Shown here piece after piece: positions 24,334-33,541 of a stretch of 64,000 nucleotides of DNA. Position 1 is the stretch's first letter. Each line of letters begins with the position of its first letter. Position numbers and translations under genes: made by a program. Origin of the DNA: Algoriphagus sp. (lineage in GTDB: Bacteria; Bacteroidota; Bacteroidia; Cytophagales; Cyclobacteriaceae). The stretch covers positions 248,001-312,000 of the forward strand of contig NZ_JAUXYL010000020.1 of assembly GCF_030694375.1 (NCBI RefSeq), given 5' to 3'. The notes below the pieces were generated by a model. It did not search any database. It was not told the origin of the DNA and was given only the letters and a program-made list of their open reading frames with translations.

Positions 24334-25044
24334 TCAAAAAGAAGATCCAAAGGATACATCATGCAGCTGACTGTCCAGCAATCTTCCTTTTTCACATTTC
24401 AAAACCCGATAAGGAAATTTACGCAGCAACTCATGATTATGTGTTGCCATAAGAATGGCTGTTCCCTTTTTGTTGATGTCCTGAAAAAGTTTAAAAATCC
24501 CATCGGCCACGTCAGGGTCAAGATTTCCTGTAGGTTCATCAGCCAATAAAATAGATGGTTCGTTGAGTAGGGCCCTTGCAATCACCACACGCTGCTGCTC
24601 CCCGCCTGACAGCTGATGGGGCATTTTTTGCAATGAGTCTGTCAAGCCTACCTGTATCAATACCTCGCTGATTCGTTCTTTGATTTTAACTGGATCAGTC
24701 CAGCCTGTGGCTTTTAGAACAAACAATAGATTCTCCCAGACTGTGCGGTCACTGAAAAGCTGAAAGTCCTGAAAAATGATCCCGATTTTGCGGCGGAGAA
24801 AAGGGACTTCACTATTTTTAATTTTGGTGAGTGAATATCCTACTATTTCGGCAAGACCAGATTGAAGTTTTAGATCTGCGTAGAGTGTTTTGAGAAGGGA
24901 GCTTTTACCACTTCCTGTCCGACCGATAAGGAAGACAAATTCATGCTGTTCGACAGAAAAGTTGACATCGGACAATACAGGCGTCTCTCCTTGGAAAATT
25001 GTGGCCTGCATGACCTGAAGCACTGGTTTGGTACTGAAATCCAT
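24334..25044 (-). CDS. ftsE: FtsE-like ABC transporter ATP-binding protein
   Basis: A 236-residue ATPase: Walker [10 protein letters not shown] (about 41-49), Q-loop FQDFQLF, signature LSGGEQQR, Walker [14 protein letters not shown] and switch His in ATHNHELL. The motif set and length match FtsE, which with FtsX controls peptidoglycan hydrolysis at the divider. FtsX is not in the adjacent DNA. The start is 3 bp from the stop of the 67-residue gene upstream, implying co-transcription with it. A LolD/MacB-like role is the alternative. Confidence 0.8.
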   Translation of the reverse strand: MDFSTKPVLQVMQATIFQGETPVLSDVNFSVEQHEFVFLIGRTGSGKSSLLKTLYADLKLQSGLAEIVGYSLTKIKNSEVPFLRRKIGIIFQDFQLFSDRTVWENLLFVLKATGWTDPVKIKERISEVLIQVGLTDSLQKMPHQLSGGEQQRVVIARALLNEPSILLADEPTGNLDPDVADGIFKLFQDINKKGTAILMATHNHELLRKFPYRVLKCEKGRLLDSQLHDVSFGSSF

Positions 25045-25047
25045 TAT

Positions 25048-25251
25048 TTAGAGATCTAGTTTTTGAAGTTTTCCGAAGGCTAAATTTTTAATCACTTCTT
25101 CCAGTTGTGTTTCTTTTCCTTCCAAACCAAACTTTTCAATGTTTTTAAGCGGTCTGTCTGCTCGGAAATAAGCGACCAAAACAAAGTTTTCGTCTCGGAT
25201 CTGAATGTAATCCGGAATTTTAGCTTTTCCTTTTACTTTAATGATATACAT
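25048..25251 (-). CDS. Small conserved-looking protein upstream of ftsE
   Basis: A 67-residue soluble protein starting MYIIKVKGKAKIPDYIQIRD and ending in a charged helix (LEEVIKNLAFGKLQKLDL). I recognise no domain. The first half is beta-like, and the whole looks like a small compact fold. It lies 3 bp upstream of ftsE on the same strand, so it is probably in the same operon and possibly linked to its function. Confidence 0.65.
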   Translation of the reverse strand: MYIIKVKGKAKIPDYIQIRDENFVLVAYFRADRPLKNIEKFGLEGKETQLEEVIKNLAFGKLQKLDL

Positions 25252-25265
25252 ACGTTGGGATTGAA

Positions 25266-25299
25266 AAAGAGGCTGTATCCTTGTAGAAACAGCCTCTTT
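25266..25299. terminator. Terminator of the fsa gene
   Basis: AAAGAGGCTGT (25266-25276) pairs with ACAGCCTCTTT (25289-25299), a perfect 11-bp stem just beyond the stop of the minus-strand fsa gene. Confidence 0.85.
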
Positions 25300-25305
25300 G
25301 GTGTT

Positions 25306-25965
25306 TTATTTTCCGGCCGCTTTAGCATGATCAGCCAGAAACTGTGCCAGACCCGAGTCCGTAAGTGGATGCTTGAGCAATCCGGTGATTACTTTTAGTG
25401 GACAGGTCACCACGTCAGCACCAAGTTCGGCGCATTTGATGAGGTGCATGCTGTGACGGACCGATGCAGCAAGAATTTCTGTTTCGAATCCGTAATTCTG
25501 GTAGATATGAACGATCTGACCGATCAGTTCCAGGCCGTCATAAGAAATATCGTCCAGTCTTCCGATAAAAGGAGAGAGGTAAGAAGCCCCAGCTTTGGCA
25601 GCAAGGATAGCTTGACCTGCGGAAAAAACCAGCGTACAATTGGTGCGGATTCCCTCGCTGTGAAAGTATTTGATCGCTTTGATCCCGTCTTTGATCATCG
25701 GGATCTTCACTACGATTTTGTCATCGATTTTCGCCAGTTCTTTTCCCTCGCTGATCATGCCTGCGTAGTCTGTAGCGATTACTTCAGCGGAAACTTTGTC
25801 GTCCACTATATCACAAATCGCCTTGTAGTGAGCTCTGACCTTGGCTTCACCGCTGATGCCTTCTTTGGCCATCAGTGAGGGATTGGTAGTCACACCATCC
25901 AAAACGCCAAGATCATAGGCTTCGCGGATTTCGTCCAAATTGGCTGTATCAATAAAGAATTTCAT
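25306..25965 (-). CDS. fsa: Fructose-6-phosphate aldolase / transaldolase-like
   Basis: A 219-residue short transaldolase. It starts [20 protein letters not shown] with VTTNPSLM, carries the Schiff-base lysine in [10 protein letters not shown] (about residue 86), and the [30 protein letters not shown] block. The length and motifs match the FSA/TalC subfamily, which makes or cleaves fructose 6-phosphate from dihydroxyacetone and glyceraldehyde 3-phosphate or acts as a transaldolase. Cytoplasmic and monocistronic, with a strong terminator. Confidence 0.9.
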   Translation of the reverse strand: MKFFIDTANLDEIREAYDLGVLDGVTTNPSLMAKEGISGEAKVRAHYKAICDIVDDKVSAEVIATDYAGMISEGKELAKIDDKIVVKIPMIKDGIKAIKYFHSEGIRTNCTLVFSAGQAILAAKAGASYLSPFIGRLDDISYDGLELIGQIVHIYQNYGFETEILAASVRHSMHLIKCAELGADVVTCPLKVITGLLKHPLTDSGLAQFLADHAKAAGK

Positions 25966-26104
25966 AAGAATAGGTTTTTGGTGAATGCTTGAGTAAAATA
26001 CACAAGCGGAATTTTGATTTACAATAGGCTAACGAACAAAGTTAGGATTTAAATCAGGATAAGGAATTCCTAAAAGTAGCCAATTTGGAAAATTTAAGGC
26101 AAAA

Positions 26105-26190
26105 AAGAAGCGGCATCGCACCGCTACAACTGCTTACCCTTGCTTCCTTCCGGACCTGGGGGATTCAGCAGGAGCTGGTCGTGCCGCTAG
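26105..26190 (-). ncRNA. ffs: Signal recognition particle RNA (small bacterial type, 4.5S)
   Basis: The minus strand carries the conserved apical loop of SRP RNA, CCAGGTCCGGAAGGAAGCA, followed by AGGGTAAGCAG. The ends AGCGGCAC and ATGCCGCT pair to close the single long hairpin, as expected for an RNA of about 85-100 nt. A TAnnTTTG promoter lies at 26195-26202, so the 5' end should be near 26190, and a T-rich stretch follows the closing stem. The RNA scaffolds Ffh and FtsY to target membrane and secreted proteins. Confidence 0.95.
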
Positions 26191-26194
26191 GTCA

Positions 26195-26202
26195 CAAAGG
26201 TA
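26195..26202 (-). promoter_or_regulatory. -7 element of the SRP RNA promoter
   Basis: Reads TACCTTTG on the minus strand, an exact TAnnTTTG match. A GTTG that resembles the -33 TTTG lies upstream with a 19-bp spacer. The predicted start near 26190 agrees with the RNA end deduced from folding. Confidence 0.75.
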
Positions 26203-26421
26203 AGGCAAATTTGACTTGAAGCAACAGGTAGATACCAAATAGATGCTATGCATCAGGGAATCAAGTGGAAAAACTTTTTGACAGGGACTGACCACGTTTT
26301 AGTTTCGACGGCACGTTGATACAAACCTCAATCCTTTTTGGTGACATTTTGGAAGGTGGATTTGTAGAATGTTTTAACTTGGTACCTTATCCCCAATTTC
26401 CTTAAACAAAATCAAGAATTT

Positions 26422-28086
26422 ATGCAAAAATCGCTTTCCATATTATTCTTGGTGACTGCAGCTCTAGCAAGTTGCCAAGCACCAAAGCAGTCCAACTACC
26501 AATTTCAAGTTTCGGACTTAGAACCCAATTTGATTACACTCGCTTCAGATGAATTTCAAGGACGAAGACCCTTCACCGCTGGAGAGGAGATCACGATCAA
26601 GTTTTTGGAAGATGAATTCAAAAAGTTGGGTTTGGAGCCTGGAAATGGCGATTCCTACTACCAAGATGTACCGATGGTTTCCATAGTAAGCAAGTCTTCG
26701 GAAACCATGGAACTCAAAAATCCAAATTCTTCCGTTTCGCTCACAGGATTTCAAGACTTTGTAATGTGGACGCAAAAGACGGATTCCTTGGTGGAGATCA
26801 AAGATGCTGAAGTAGTTTTTGCAGGCTTTGGGATCGTTGCGCCGGAGTATGGTTGGGACGATTATAAAAATATTGACGTCAAAGGAAAAATCGTCGTCGT
26901 CCTAGTCAACGATCCAGGCTTCGGGACAGAGGATGTCTCGCTTTTCAAGGGGAACACCATGACCTATTACGGACGCTGGACTTATAAATATGAAGAAGCG
27001 GCGAGGCAAGGGGCTTTGGGTTGCCTGATTGTGCACAATACCATACCAGCAGGATATGGATTTAACGTGATTCAGGGAAAGCATCATCAGCCGATTTTGT
27101 ATTTGGATGATCGTGGAAAGGAAACTAATAAGCTTGGCTTCGAAGGCTGGTTGACTTTGCCTTCAGCTAAAAAACTATTTGAAATGGCTGGAAAAAATGA
27201 TTCTGAACTCTTATCGGCTGCTCGTAAACCCGATTTTCAAGGCATGCCTTTGGGTGTGAATCTGTCTGCTTCCATCCAAGTCGAGGCTGAGTATAATGTC
27301 TCCAAAAATGTAGTGGCCAAACTCACTGGAGAGACAAAACCAGAGGAATACCTCATCTATACCGCCCATTGGGATCACTTTGGGATAGGAAAGCCGGATG
27401 AAACCGGAGATAGCATCTACAATGGGGCCTTGGACAATGCCTCAGGAACTGCTGCGCTTTTGGCTTTGGCCAAGGCTTTTGCTACAGACCAAACTCCAGA
27501 TCGTTCCGTGATTTTCCTTGCGGTGACGGCCGAAGAACAAGGTCTTTGGGGTTCGGCCTACTATGCCGAAAACCCGATTTATCCTAAGCAAAAGACCGTG
27601 GCCAATATCAATATGGACGGAATCAATCCTTACGGAAAAATGAAAGATGTCTCGATAATTGGTTCGGGACAGTCAGAAATGGAAGATTTGCTCAATGTGG
27701 AACTGGAAAAGCTAGGTCGCTACAGTGCTCCAGAACCCAATCCCGTGGCAGGCTATTACTTCCGTTCCGATCATTTTAACTTTGCTAAAATCGGAATTCC
27801 AGCCTTGTATTTCGGGACTGGGATCGATCATGTGGAAAAAGGAAAGGAATACGGAAAACAGCTTCAAGACGAGTATGTGGCCGTTTACTACCACAAGCCA
27901 TCTGATGAATACCACACCAGCCGCTGGAATCTGGATGGAGCTGTTGATGATGTCCAGATCCTTTACAATGTTGGAAAAAGCCTCGCCAACTCTGACAAAT
28001 GGCCCAATTGGAAAGCCGGGTCGGAGTTTAAAGCGGTGAGGGATAGTTATATGAAATCGAGCCCAACTCAATCAACAGATAAATGA
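26422..28086 (+). CDS. M28 family zinc peptidase with PA domain
   Basis: A 554-residue exported lipoprotein (signal MQKSLSILFLVTAALASC). A protease-associated domain (about 125-270) is inserted before the peptidase core. The metal ligands are seen in YTAHWDHFGIG (His), NGALDNASGTAALL (Asp), VTAEEQGLWGS (catalytic and metal Glu), ANINMDGINP (Asp) and a late His. It is probably an aminopeptidase that digests peptides in the periplasm. The 232 bp between it and the SRP RNA show no gene. A bidirectional terminator at 28256-28283 follows. Confidence 0.92.
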   Translation: MQKSLSILFLVTAALASCQAPKQSNYQFQVSDLEPNLITLASDEFQGRRPFTAGEEITIKFLEDEFKKLGLEPGNGDSYYQDVPMVSIVSKSSETMELKNPNSSVSLTGFQDFVMWTQKTDSLVEIKDAEVVFAGFGIVAPEYGWDDYKNIDVKGKIVVVLVNDPGFGTEDVSLFKGNTMTYYGRWTYKYEEAARQGALGCLIVHNTIPAGYGFNVIQGKHHQPILYLDDRGKETNKLGFEGWLTLPSAKKLFEMAGKNDSELLSAARKPDFQGMPLGVNLSASIQVEAEYNVSKNVVAKLTGETKPEEYLIYTAHWDHFGIGKPDETGDSIYNGALDNASGTAALLALAKAFATDQTPDRSVIFLAVTAEEQGLWGSAYYAENPIYPKQKTVANINMDGINPYGKMKDVSIIGSGQSEMEDLLNVELEKLGRYSAPEPNPVAGYYFRSDHFNFAKIGIPALYFGTGIDHVEKGKEYGKQLQDEYVAVYYHKPSDEYHTSRWNLDGAVDDVQILYNVGKSLANSDKWPNWKAGSEFKAVRDSYMKSSPTQSTDK

Positions 28087-28149
28087 TTATAGGATTAGCT
28101 AAAATTTTGCCTGTTGATCAAAAATGAACTTGGATAGTGGCATATAATC

Positions 28150-28173
28150 GTCGACAGTAGACTGTCCACGATG
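28150..28173. repeat. Heptamer array (GTCGACA type)
   Basis: Units GTCGACA, GTAGACT, GTCCACG in 7-bp phase, also containing the palindrome GACAGTAGACTGTC. Short; related in base content to the stretch at 20951. Confidence 0.4.
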
Positions 28174-28255
28174 CAAGGCACGTTTTATCGAACTTCATAC
28201 CTTATTTTCTTAGACTATTGGAAAAAAAACGGATATACAAAAAAAGTAGTACCAA

Positions 28256-28283
28256 AAAGCCCATGGAAAACTCCATGGGCTTT
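28256..28283. terminator. Bidirectional terminator
   Basis: AAAGCCCATGGA (28256-28267) pairs with TCCATGGGCTTT (28272-28283) over loop AAAC. A-rich on one side and T-rich on the other, it can end both the M28 gene and the convergent DUF2911 gene. Confidence 0.85.
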
Positions 28284-28331
28284 GTATTTTATTTGAGCAG
28301 TGATACTAGCCTTTAGGCTAATCTTAATTCA

Positions 28332-28925
28332 TTAAAAAGCAGACTTAAAGCCTTCCATTTTCTGATCCACTTGCGTGTCAACCATGAATGAGATCACGAC
28401 TTTTTCCCATGCCATAGTTACTTTCGCTACTTTGTTGTTTTCGGCAGAGATGTGATACTGTAGTCGCTCGGTATTTCCGGCAGTAGGAGCTACTTTGAAG
28501 GATACCGCGTCATCAGCAGCCACAGCTTCCTCGTCGATTGCACCTTCTTTCATGTAGGCAAATACAGAAGCGGCTTTGCTGTTCAAATGTACAGTCCACT
28601 CACCCGAAGCCGCTGGCGTCATAAAGATGGAATATTTTCCAGCACGAAGATTTTTGCCACCCACACTTACAGGAGTACTGAATTCAATAATCGTTTGAGC
28701 ATTTGCTCCTGCTCTCCAAGTCACACCGTATTTCTCGATTTCTCCGAAGATTTTTCTGCCTTTCACGGCTGGAGAGGAGTAGTCAATGCTAATTTTGGTA
28801 AAGCCTACTACCTGAGATACTGTCGCCGCCGGACTAGCTGCAGGAGTTTGTAATTGGGCAAATGCTGCAATCGTGGTAGTCATAACCAGCGCGAAAGCAA
28901 GGAAAAAGGATTTTGTTAATTTCAT
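28332..28925 (-). CDS. Secreted DUF2911 protein
   Basis: A 197-residue protein with signal peptide (MKLTKSFFLAFALVMTTTIAAFA) and a DUF2911 domain: TKISIDYSSPAVKGRKIFGE, YGVTWRAGANAQTIIEFSTPV, LRAGKYSIFMTP and the C-terminal MAWEKVVISF. The family is widespread in Bacteroidota and has no assigned activity; the domain is beta-sandwich-like. It carries its own terminator and is the only gene of its unit. Confidence 0.9.
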   Translation of the reverse strand: MKLTKSFFLAFALVMTTTIAAFAQLQTPAASPAATVSQVVGFTKISIDYSSPAVKGRKIFGEIEKYGVTWRAGANAQTIIEFSTPVSVGGKNLRAGKYSIFMTPAASGEWTVHLNSKAASVFAYMKEGAIDEEAVAADDAVSFKVAPTAGNTERLQYHISAENNKVAKVTMAWEKVVISFMVDTQVDQKMEGFKSAF

Positions 28926-28990
28926 TTTGTTTTGATTTTGGATTCAGATCTGAAAGCTAACAAAAAAACAGCAAGGATGTTTACACAAAA

Positions 28991-29021
28991 AAACCTTCCA
29001 ATTGCTTTTGCAGGAAGGTTT
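28991..29021. terminator. Terminator of the sugar isomerase gene
   Basis: AAACCTTCC (28991-28999) pairs with GGAAGGTTT (29013-29021), beyond the stop at 29042 on the minus strand, with A-rich DNA giving the T run. Confidence 0.75.
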
Positions 29022-29041
29022 GATTTAAATGTAGTTCAGAT

Positions 29042-29869
29042 CTATTTTTTCAATTCACTTTTTATAAAAGCAACACTTTGAGGTATCTGAGCAACCGATC
29101 TTGAGCTTTCATCCTCTATTACCAGATACTTAGTTCCCTGTTTTTTGGCTTCCTGTATCAAGCCTGCAATATCGATGTCGCCTGTGCCCAAGACAACATT
29201 TGCTTCGACGTCTCCTCGTCCGTCAGGCGAACCCGGAGTACCGATCTTTCTGTCTTTGAGATGGAGTTGGGGAAATTTACCCGGATGGGCCTTCATGATA
29301 GCCAAGGGATCTCCACCACCCATTTTTACCCAAAAGACATCCATGTTAAATTTAAAGTGATTTGCATTTTTCAGCATATAATCCATTGGAGTTCCACTCC
29401 CCGAATTGGAAAACTCGTAGCCATGAGGATGATAAGTCAGCGTAATACCTTCTTTTGCCAGCATTTCTCCAGTCTGATTGAAGAGATCAGTGGCTGCTTT
29501 AATCTCCTCCATAGAGATTGGGCCTTCTGCGTGGGGAATCCAATAGCAGGTTGCGTATTTTGCACCGTACTTTTTGGCATCAGCGATGATACCTGCAGGA
29601 TCGGTTTTTAATCGGTTGTAGTCCGCTCCGACACCGACGATTTTTAACTTATTATCGGCAAGGAGCTTTTGGTATTCTGCATCAGACATCCCGTAGCCGC
29701 CTCCGCCTTCGAGCGCAGAAATACCCCATTCGGCGATCATTTGATGGTATTTGACCGGATCGACTTTCATTTCGTTTCTGAGGGAGTAGAGTTGCAGCGC
29801 AATTTCCTGAGCGCTTAGGCCCATTGGGCTTATGAGCAAAAGTCCTATCAACAGGTGTTTGATCTTCAT
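29042..29869 (-). CDS. Exported sugar phosphate isomerase/epimerase-like TIM barrel
   Basis: A 275-residue protein with signal peptide (MKIKHLLIGLLLISPMGLSA), then an AP-endonuclease-2/xylose-isomerase-like barrel. Metal-binding positions are in LTYHPHGYEF (His), FNMDVFWVKMGG (Asp), LHLKDRK (His/Asp) and YLVIEDESS (Glu). Exported members in Bacteroidota act on oxidised or keto sugars outside the cytoplasm, and the substrate is unknown. It is divergent from the Tat-exported beta-propeller protein at 30020. Confidence 0.88.
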   Translation of the reverse strand: MKIKHLLIGLLLISPMGLSAQEIALQLYSLRNEMKVDPVKYHQMIAEWGISALEGGGGYGMSDAEYQKLLADNKLKIVGVGADYNRLKTDPAGIIADAKKYGAKYATCYWIPHAEGPISMEEIKAATDLFNQTGEMLAKEGITLTYHPHGYEFSNSGSGTPMDYMLKNANHFKFNMDVFWVKMGGGDPLAIMKAHPGKFPQLHLKDRKIGTPGSPDGRGDVEANVVLGTGDIDIAGLIQEAKKQGTKYLVIEDESSRSVAQIPQSVAFIKSELKK

Positions 29870-30019
29870 AGTAGGTTGATTTTGAGTTGATCCAATTTAG
29901 GCATTTCCATATACCAAATGCAAAATTTTTCTAATCAGGGCTACGGCCTTGTTGAATTTATGCGCTTCCAATTTTTCAATCTTTCCAGAAAAGATTACCT
30001 TATGCTAATCAATTTGCCC

Positions 30020-31060
30020 ATGAACTCACGAAGAAAATTTATCCAAAATACCTCCTTTTTAGGATTAGCTATGAGCATCAACCCTAATGTTTCACTTTTC
30101 GCCGCTCGGGAAACCATTCTCGGACACGGTGATTTCAAATATAAAATTGATCCCACTTGGGGCAATCTCGATCCTGCAAAAGTGCCTGTGGTCAACTGCC
30201 ACGAAATGGTCATGGACCGAAAAGGCCGAATGATTATGGTGACGGATGAGGTGAAAAACAACATCATCATCTATGATCAATCGGGGAAACTTTTGGCTAC
30301 TTGGACACTCAACATGGATCGGGCTCACGGGCTTTCTTTGGTGGATGAAGGCGACGCGGAGTATCTCTGGGTAGTGGATAATGGTGGGAAAGTGGTGAAA
30401 ACTACGCTCGATGGAAAAGTCGTCACTGAAATCCCATCACCCCTGACTTCAGGTATTTATACTGAAAAAATGACTTGGGTTCCAACAGAAACAGCTGTTG
30501 GGCCAAATGGAGACCTCTACATCGCGGATGGATATGGTTCTCAGTATTTCCTACAGTACGATAAAAATGGAAATTTCATCCGAAAGTTTGGGGGAAGTGG
30601 GAAAGGAGATGCACAGTTTAGCACAGCGCATGGCATAGCAATCGATCAGCGTGGGGGAAAAGCTCCAACTTTGCTCTGCACCTCCCGAGGACACAATTCC
30701 TTCAAGCGTTTTACCATGGATGGAGAATATCTAGAGACGATTTTTCTTCCCGGGGCATTCGTTTGCCGTCCGGTGATCCATGGAGAGAATCTCTATGCCG
30801 GGGTATGTTGGTCGAGATTGAGATACTTGGAGCAGACGGACAATTCCGGCTTTGTGACGATTTTGGACAAAGACAACAAAGTAGTCTCCAATCCGGGTGG
30901 AACAGCCCCTGAATACCGAAATGGGGAACTTCAACTGATGGTGCAAAAAGAGCCGGTGTTCAAGCATTGCCACGATGTGTGTATTGATCAGGATGAAAAT
31001 ATCTACGTCTGTCAGTGGAATGCAGGGAAAACGTATCCGATTAAGCTCACCAGAGTTTAA
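30020..31060 (+). CDS. Tat-exported six-bladed beta-propeller (NHL-type) protein
   Basis: A 346-residue protein. The start at 30020 (MNSRRKFIQNTSFLGLA) gives a twin-arginine signal; the frame is open from 29918. The mature part shows NHL-like propeller blades (MVMDRKGRMIMVTDEVKNNIIIYDQSG, LYIADGYGSQYFLQYDKNGNFIRKFGG, AHGIAIDQRGG, CIDQDENIYVCQW). Function unknown; peptidylglycine-lyase-like or sugar-binding roles have been suggested for related proteins. Tat export suggests a bound cofactor or folding in the cytoplasm. Two heptamer arrays fill the 182 bp downstream. Confidence 0.82.
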   Translation: MNSRRKFIQNTSFLGLAMSINPNVSLFAARETILGHGDFKYKIDPTWGNLDPAKVPVVNCHEMVMDRKGRMIMVTDEVKNNIIIYDQSGKLLATWTLNMDRAHGLSLVDEGDAEYLWVVDNGGKVVKTTLDGKVVTEIPSPLTSGIYTEKMTWVPTETAVGPNGDLYIADGYGSQYFLQYDKNGNFIRKFGGSGKGDAQFSTAHGIAIDQRGGKAPTLLCTSRGHNSFKRFTMDGEYLETIFLPGAFVCRPVIHGENLYAGVCWSRLRYLEQTDNSGFVTILDKDNKVVSNPGGTAPEYRNGELQLMVQKEPVFKHCHDVCIDQDENIYVCQWNAGKTYPIKLTRV

Positions 31061-31062
31061 AA

Positions 31063-31100
31063 AATGATCAATGGACAATGATCAATGATCAATTTTCAAG
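31063..31100. repeat. Heptamer array (AATGATC type)
   Basis: Five units in exact 7-bp phase (AATGATC, AATGGAC, AATGATC, AATGATC, AATTTTC) directly after the propeller gene's stop. Confidence 0.8.
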
Positions 31101-31138
31101 TAAGGGAACGATTACATGGTAAGAACCTAGTCTTCATT

Positions 31139-31240
31139 ATTCGACATTCGATGTTTGATGTTCAATATTTCAATAATGAATCTCGAATTTTGAATATCGA
31201 ACACCGAACTTTAAATAACCCATAACTAATAATCCAGACG
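31139..31240. repeat. Long degenerate heptamer array (ATTCGAC / GAATATC / AATAACC types)
   Basis: About 14 units of 7 bp in a row. It begins with ATTCGAC, ATTCGAT, GTTTGAT, passes through GAATATC, GAACACC, GAACTTT, and ends in AATAACC-like units a few bases before the ATG at 31243. Three base-content types are joined without loss of phase. Confidence 0.75.
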
Positions 31241-31242
31241 CT

Positions 31243-31623
31243 ATGAAATCAGTAACAGTAGGTTGGTTTGAGATCCCGGTAGCGGATATGGACCGGGCAA
31301 TTGCATTTTATCAAAAAGTTTTTGACTGCATATTGAACAAGCAGGACATGGGCGATTTTCAAATGGCTTGGTTTCCATGGGATGAAAGCAAAGGTGGAGC
31401 AGGAGGGAGCTTAGTATTTCACAAAGACTTCTATCATACTTCCAAACTGGCAGGAACGCTGATTTACTTTTCCTCAGAAGACTGCGTGGTGGAACTCAGT
31501 CGCGTGAAAGATGCAGGAGGAGAAGTTCAGATTCCTAAGCGGATGATCGCTCCGGACATCGGTTATATGGGAGTTTTTCTGGATTCAGAGGGAAATCGGA
31601 TAGCAGTTCATTCAATAATCTAA
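31243..31623 (+). CDS. VOC family (glyoxalase-like) protein
   Basis: A 126-residue vicinal oxygen chelate protein made of two beta-alpha-beta-beta-beta modules: VGWFEIPVADMDRAIAFYQKVF and YMGVFLDSEGNRIAVHS. VOC proteins bind a divalent metal and act as glyoxalases, dioxygenases or resistance proteins; this one has no diagnostic residues for a subclass. It is convergent with lutC, the stops being 2 bp apart, and is preceded by a heptamer array leader. Confidence 0.88.
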   Translation: MKSVTVGWFEIPVADMDRAIAFYQKVFDCILNKQDMGDFQMAWFPWDESKGGAGGSLVFHKDFYHTSKLAGTLIYFSSEDCVVELSRVKDAGGEVQIPKRMIAPDIGYMGVFLDSEGNRIAVHSII

Positions 31624-31625
31624 TC

Positions 31626-32186
31626 TCAAACCAAAACCACTCGCAGGCTCTTTGCCCCATGTGCTCCGATGACGAGCGATTGCTCAATGTCAGCTGTTTT
31701 GGATGGGCCTGCGATAAAAAGCCCAAAGCCTGAGTGGGCATTTCCGACTAAATCATAGCCCTGATGCATGGTTTCGACCAGCTTAGATCGGTCGAGCACA
31801 ATCACTAGATGCTCTGTGATAAATGGCAAAGCGCGAAGTCCAAGGTTAGTATCTTCCAGCCAGATGGCCCCGTTTTCCGCTACTCCAAATTGTCCATCCA
31901 ATATAGCCAATTCTAGATCTTCCAATTCGTGGGGATCTTCCGGCAAAGTTAAATTTCCGGTAGTCCTGAAATGGGCTGAAAGTGAAATGACTTTTTGAAA
32001 ATTCATGCTTGGAAGCCACTTTTCAAATTCGGCCTTGGAAAGAATCTCGCCTTTATTTCCTAAAATGGATTGGCTAAAAACTTCCTCCAAATCCCCGGAA
32101 AGGGGAAAATCAGGAATTTCAGGAAGTGATTTACTTTCCGAAGAAACGCCACGGATGGCGGCCAATATTTTCTCCCGACTGCTCAT
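31626..32186 (-). CDS. lutC: LUD domain lactate utilization protein LutC
   Basis: A 186-residue LUD-domain protein. Seen are the core AENGAIWLEDTNLGLRALPFITEHLVIVLD and the C-terminal GPSKTADIEQSLVIGAHGAKSLRVVL, the latter being the strongest family signature. LutC is a subunit of the LutABC complex that oxidises L-lactate to pyruvate. It overlaps lutB by 4 bp (ATGA), and the order lutA-lutB-lutC is the canonical one. Last gene of the long minus-strand rhamnose operon. Confidence 0.92.
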   Translation of the reverse strand: MSSREKILAAIRGVSSESKSLPEIPDFPLSGDLEEVFSQSILGNKGEILSKAEFEKWLPSMNFQKVISLSAHFRTTGNLTLPEDPHELEDLELAILDGQFGVAENGAIWLEDTNLGLRALPFITEHLVIVLDRSKLVETMHQGYDLVGNAHSGFGLFIAGPSKTADIEQSLVIGAHGAKSLRVVLV

Positions 32187-33541
32187 GGACGGTTCTTTTT
32201 ATACCATTGCTGAAAAGTTTCCGTGGGAGTTTCCGGCAGGTTTCGGCTTTTTCCCCAGGTATTCAAAGGATGATAGATCATGCTGTCCGGCAAAGCTCTC
32301 AATGCTGCACGCATCAGATTTCCGGAGATTTTATAGGCCAGGGGACTTTTGAAAATCCCATTTGCCAACTTCATGGAAAGTCCTTTACCAAATTCCCCAT
32401 GGGTTTTTGTGATCTCCTGTCGCCATTCGTAGAGTTGCTCATGAATGTTGATTTTCACAGGACACACATCCGAACAGCTGCCGCAAAGCGTGGAGGCGAA
32501 AGGCAGCGTGCTGTGTTTTTTCATATCCAGTCCCGGCGAAAGGATCGAGCCTATCGGTCCGGGAACTGTACTGCCATAGCTGAACCCACCGCTTCTTCGA
32601 TAGATTGGGCAGGTGTTCATGCATGCGCCGCAGCGGATACATTTGAGCGAATTCTTGAATTTTTCCCGTGCCAGTTGAGCAGTTCGGCCGTTGTCAACCA
32701 ACACGATATGAATTTCTTTACCTGGAGATGGACTTCGGAAGTGGGAATTGTAATTGGTGATGGGTTGTCCGGTGGCAGAGCGGGCGAGTAATCTCAGGAA
32801 TACACCAAGATCTTTTCTGCGGGGAAGAATCTTTTCGATTCCCATACAGGCAATGTGGACATCAGCCAAATGAACGCCCATATCGGCGTTGCCTTCATTT
32901 GTGCAGACGACAAATTCGCCCGTCTCAGCAATTCCGAAATTGACCCCAGTGATCGCAACTTTTGCCCCGAGGAATTTTTCCCTGAGGTGAATTCTGGCGG
33001 CCTGAGTCAGGTAATAAGGATCCTCGTTTCCTTTTTCAGTATGGAGTTTTTCATGGAAAAGGTCGGAGATTTCGCCCTTTTTTAAATGAATCGCAGGAAG
33101 GACGATGTGACTTGGCGGTTGATTCAAAAATTGAACGATCCGCTCACCCAGGTCAGTGTCCACCACTTCTATTCCTTCTTTTTCCAGATAGGGATTCAGA
33201 TGGCATTCTTCGGTCAGAATGGATTTGCTCTTGACGATAGCTTTGCAGTTTTTCTCCTGGAGAATCCTTAGAACGTGCTGATTATGCTCTTCAGCATCAG
33301 CTGCCCAGTGGATTTTAATCCCGTTTTGAAGTGCATTTCGCTCGAAATCTTCCAGGTAGGAGGCCAAATTCACTAAGACGTTGTCCTTGATCTGGGAGGC
33401 CAAATCCCGGAGTTGTTCCCACTCGGGAATGGTTTTACTGATGCGGTCGCGCTTATCCCTGACAAACCACAGCGTTTCGTCATGCCATTTCGCTTTGGCC
33501 TGATCTTTCAGAAACTCGGTGGCATTTTCGGGATGACTCAT
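32183..33541 (-). CDS. lutB: LutB L-lactate oxidation iron-sulfur protein
   Basis: A 452-residue protein of the LutB/LldF family. Start at 33541 (MSHPENATEF) gives the 4-bp overlap with lutA; an upstream open frame to 33781 is a shadow. N-terminal LUD-like domain (about 60-290), then two cysteine clusters for 4Fe-4S centres: CIRCGACMNTCP (about 305) and CGSCSDVCP (about 358). Electrons from lactate pass through these centres. Cytoplasmic or membrane-associated. Confidence 0.94.
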   Translation of the reverse strand: MSHPENATEFLKDQAKAKWHDETLWFVRDKRDRISKTIPEWEQLRDLASQIKDNVLVNLASYLEDFERNALQNGIKIHWAADAEEHNQHVLRILQEKNCKAIVKSKSILTEECHLNPYLEKEGIEVVDTDLGERIVQFLNQPPSHIVLPAIHLKKGEISDLFHEKLHTEKGNEDPYYLTQAARIHLREKFLGAKVAITGVNFGIAETGEFVVCTNEGNADMGVHLADVHIACMGIEKILPRRKDLGVFLRLLARSATGQPITNYNSHFRSPSPGKEIHIVLVDNGRTAQLAREKFKNSLKCIRCGACMNTCPIYRRSGGFSYGSTVPGPIGSILSPGLDMKKHSTLPFASTLCGSCSDVCPVKINIHEQLYEWRQEITKTHGEFGKGLSMKLANGIFKSPLAYKISGNLMRAALRALPDSMIYHPLNTWGKSRNLPETPTETFQQWYKKNRP

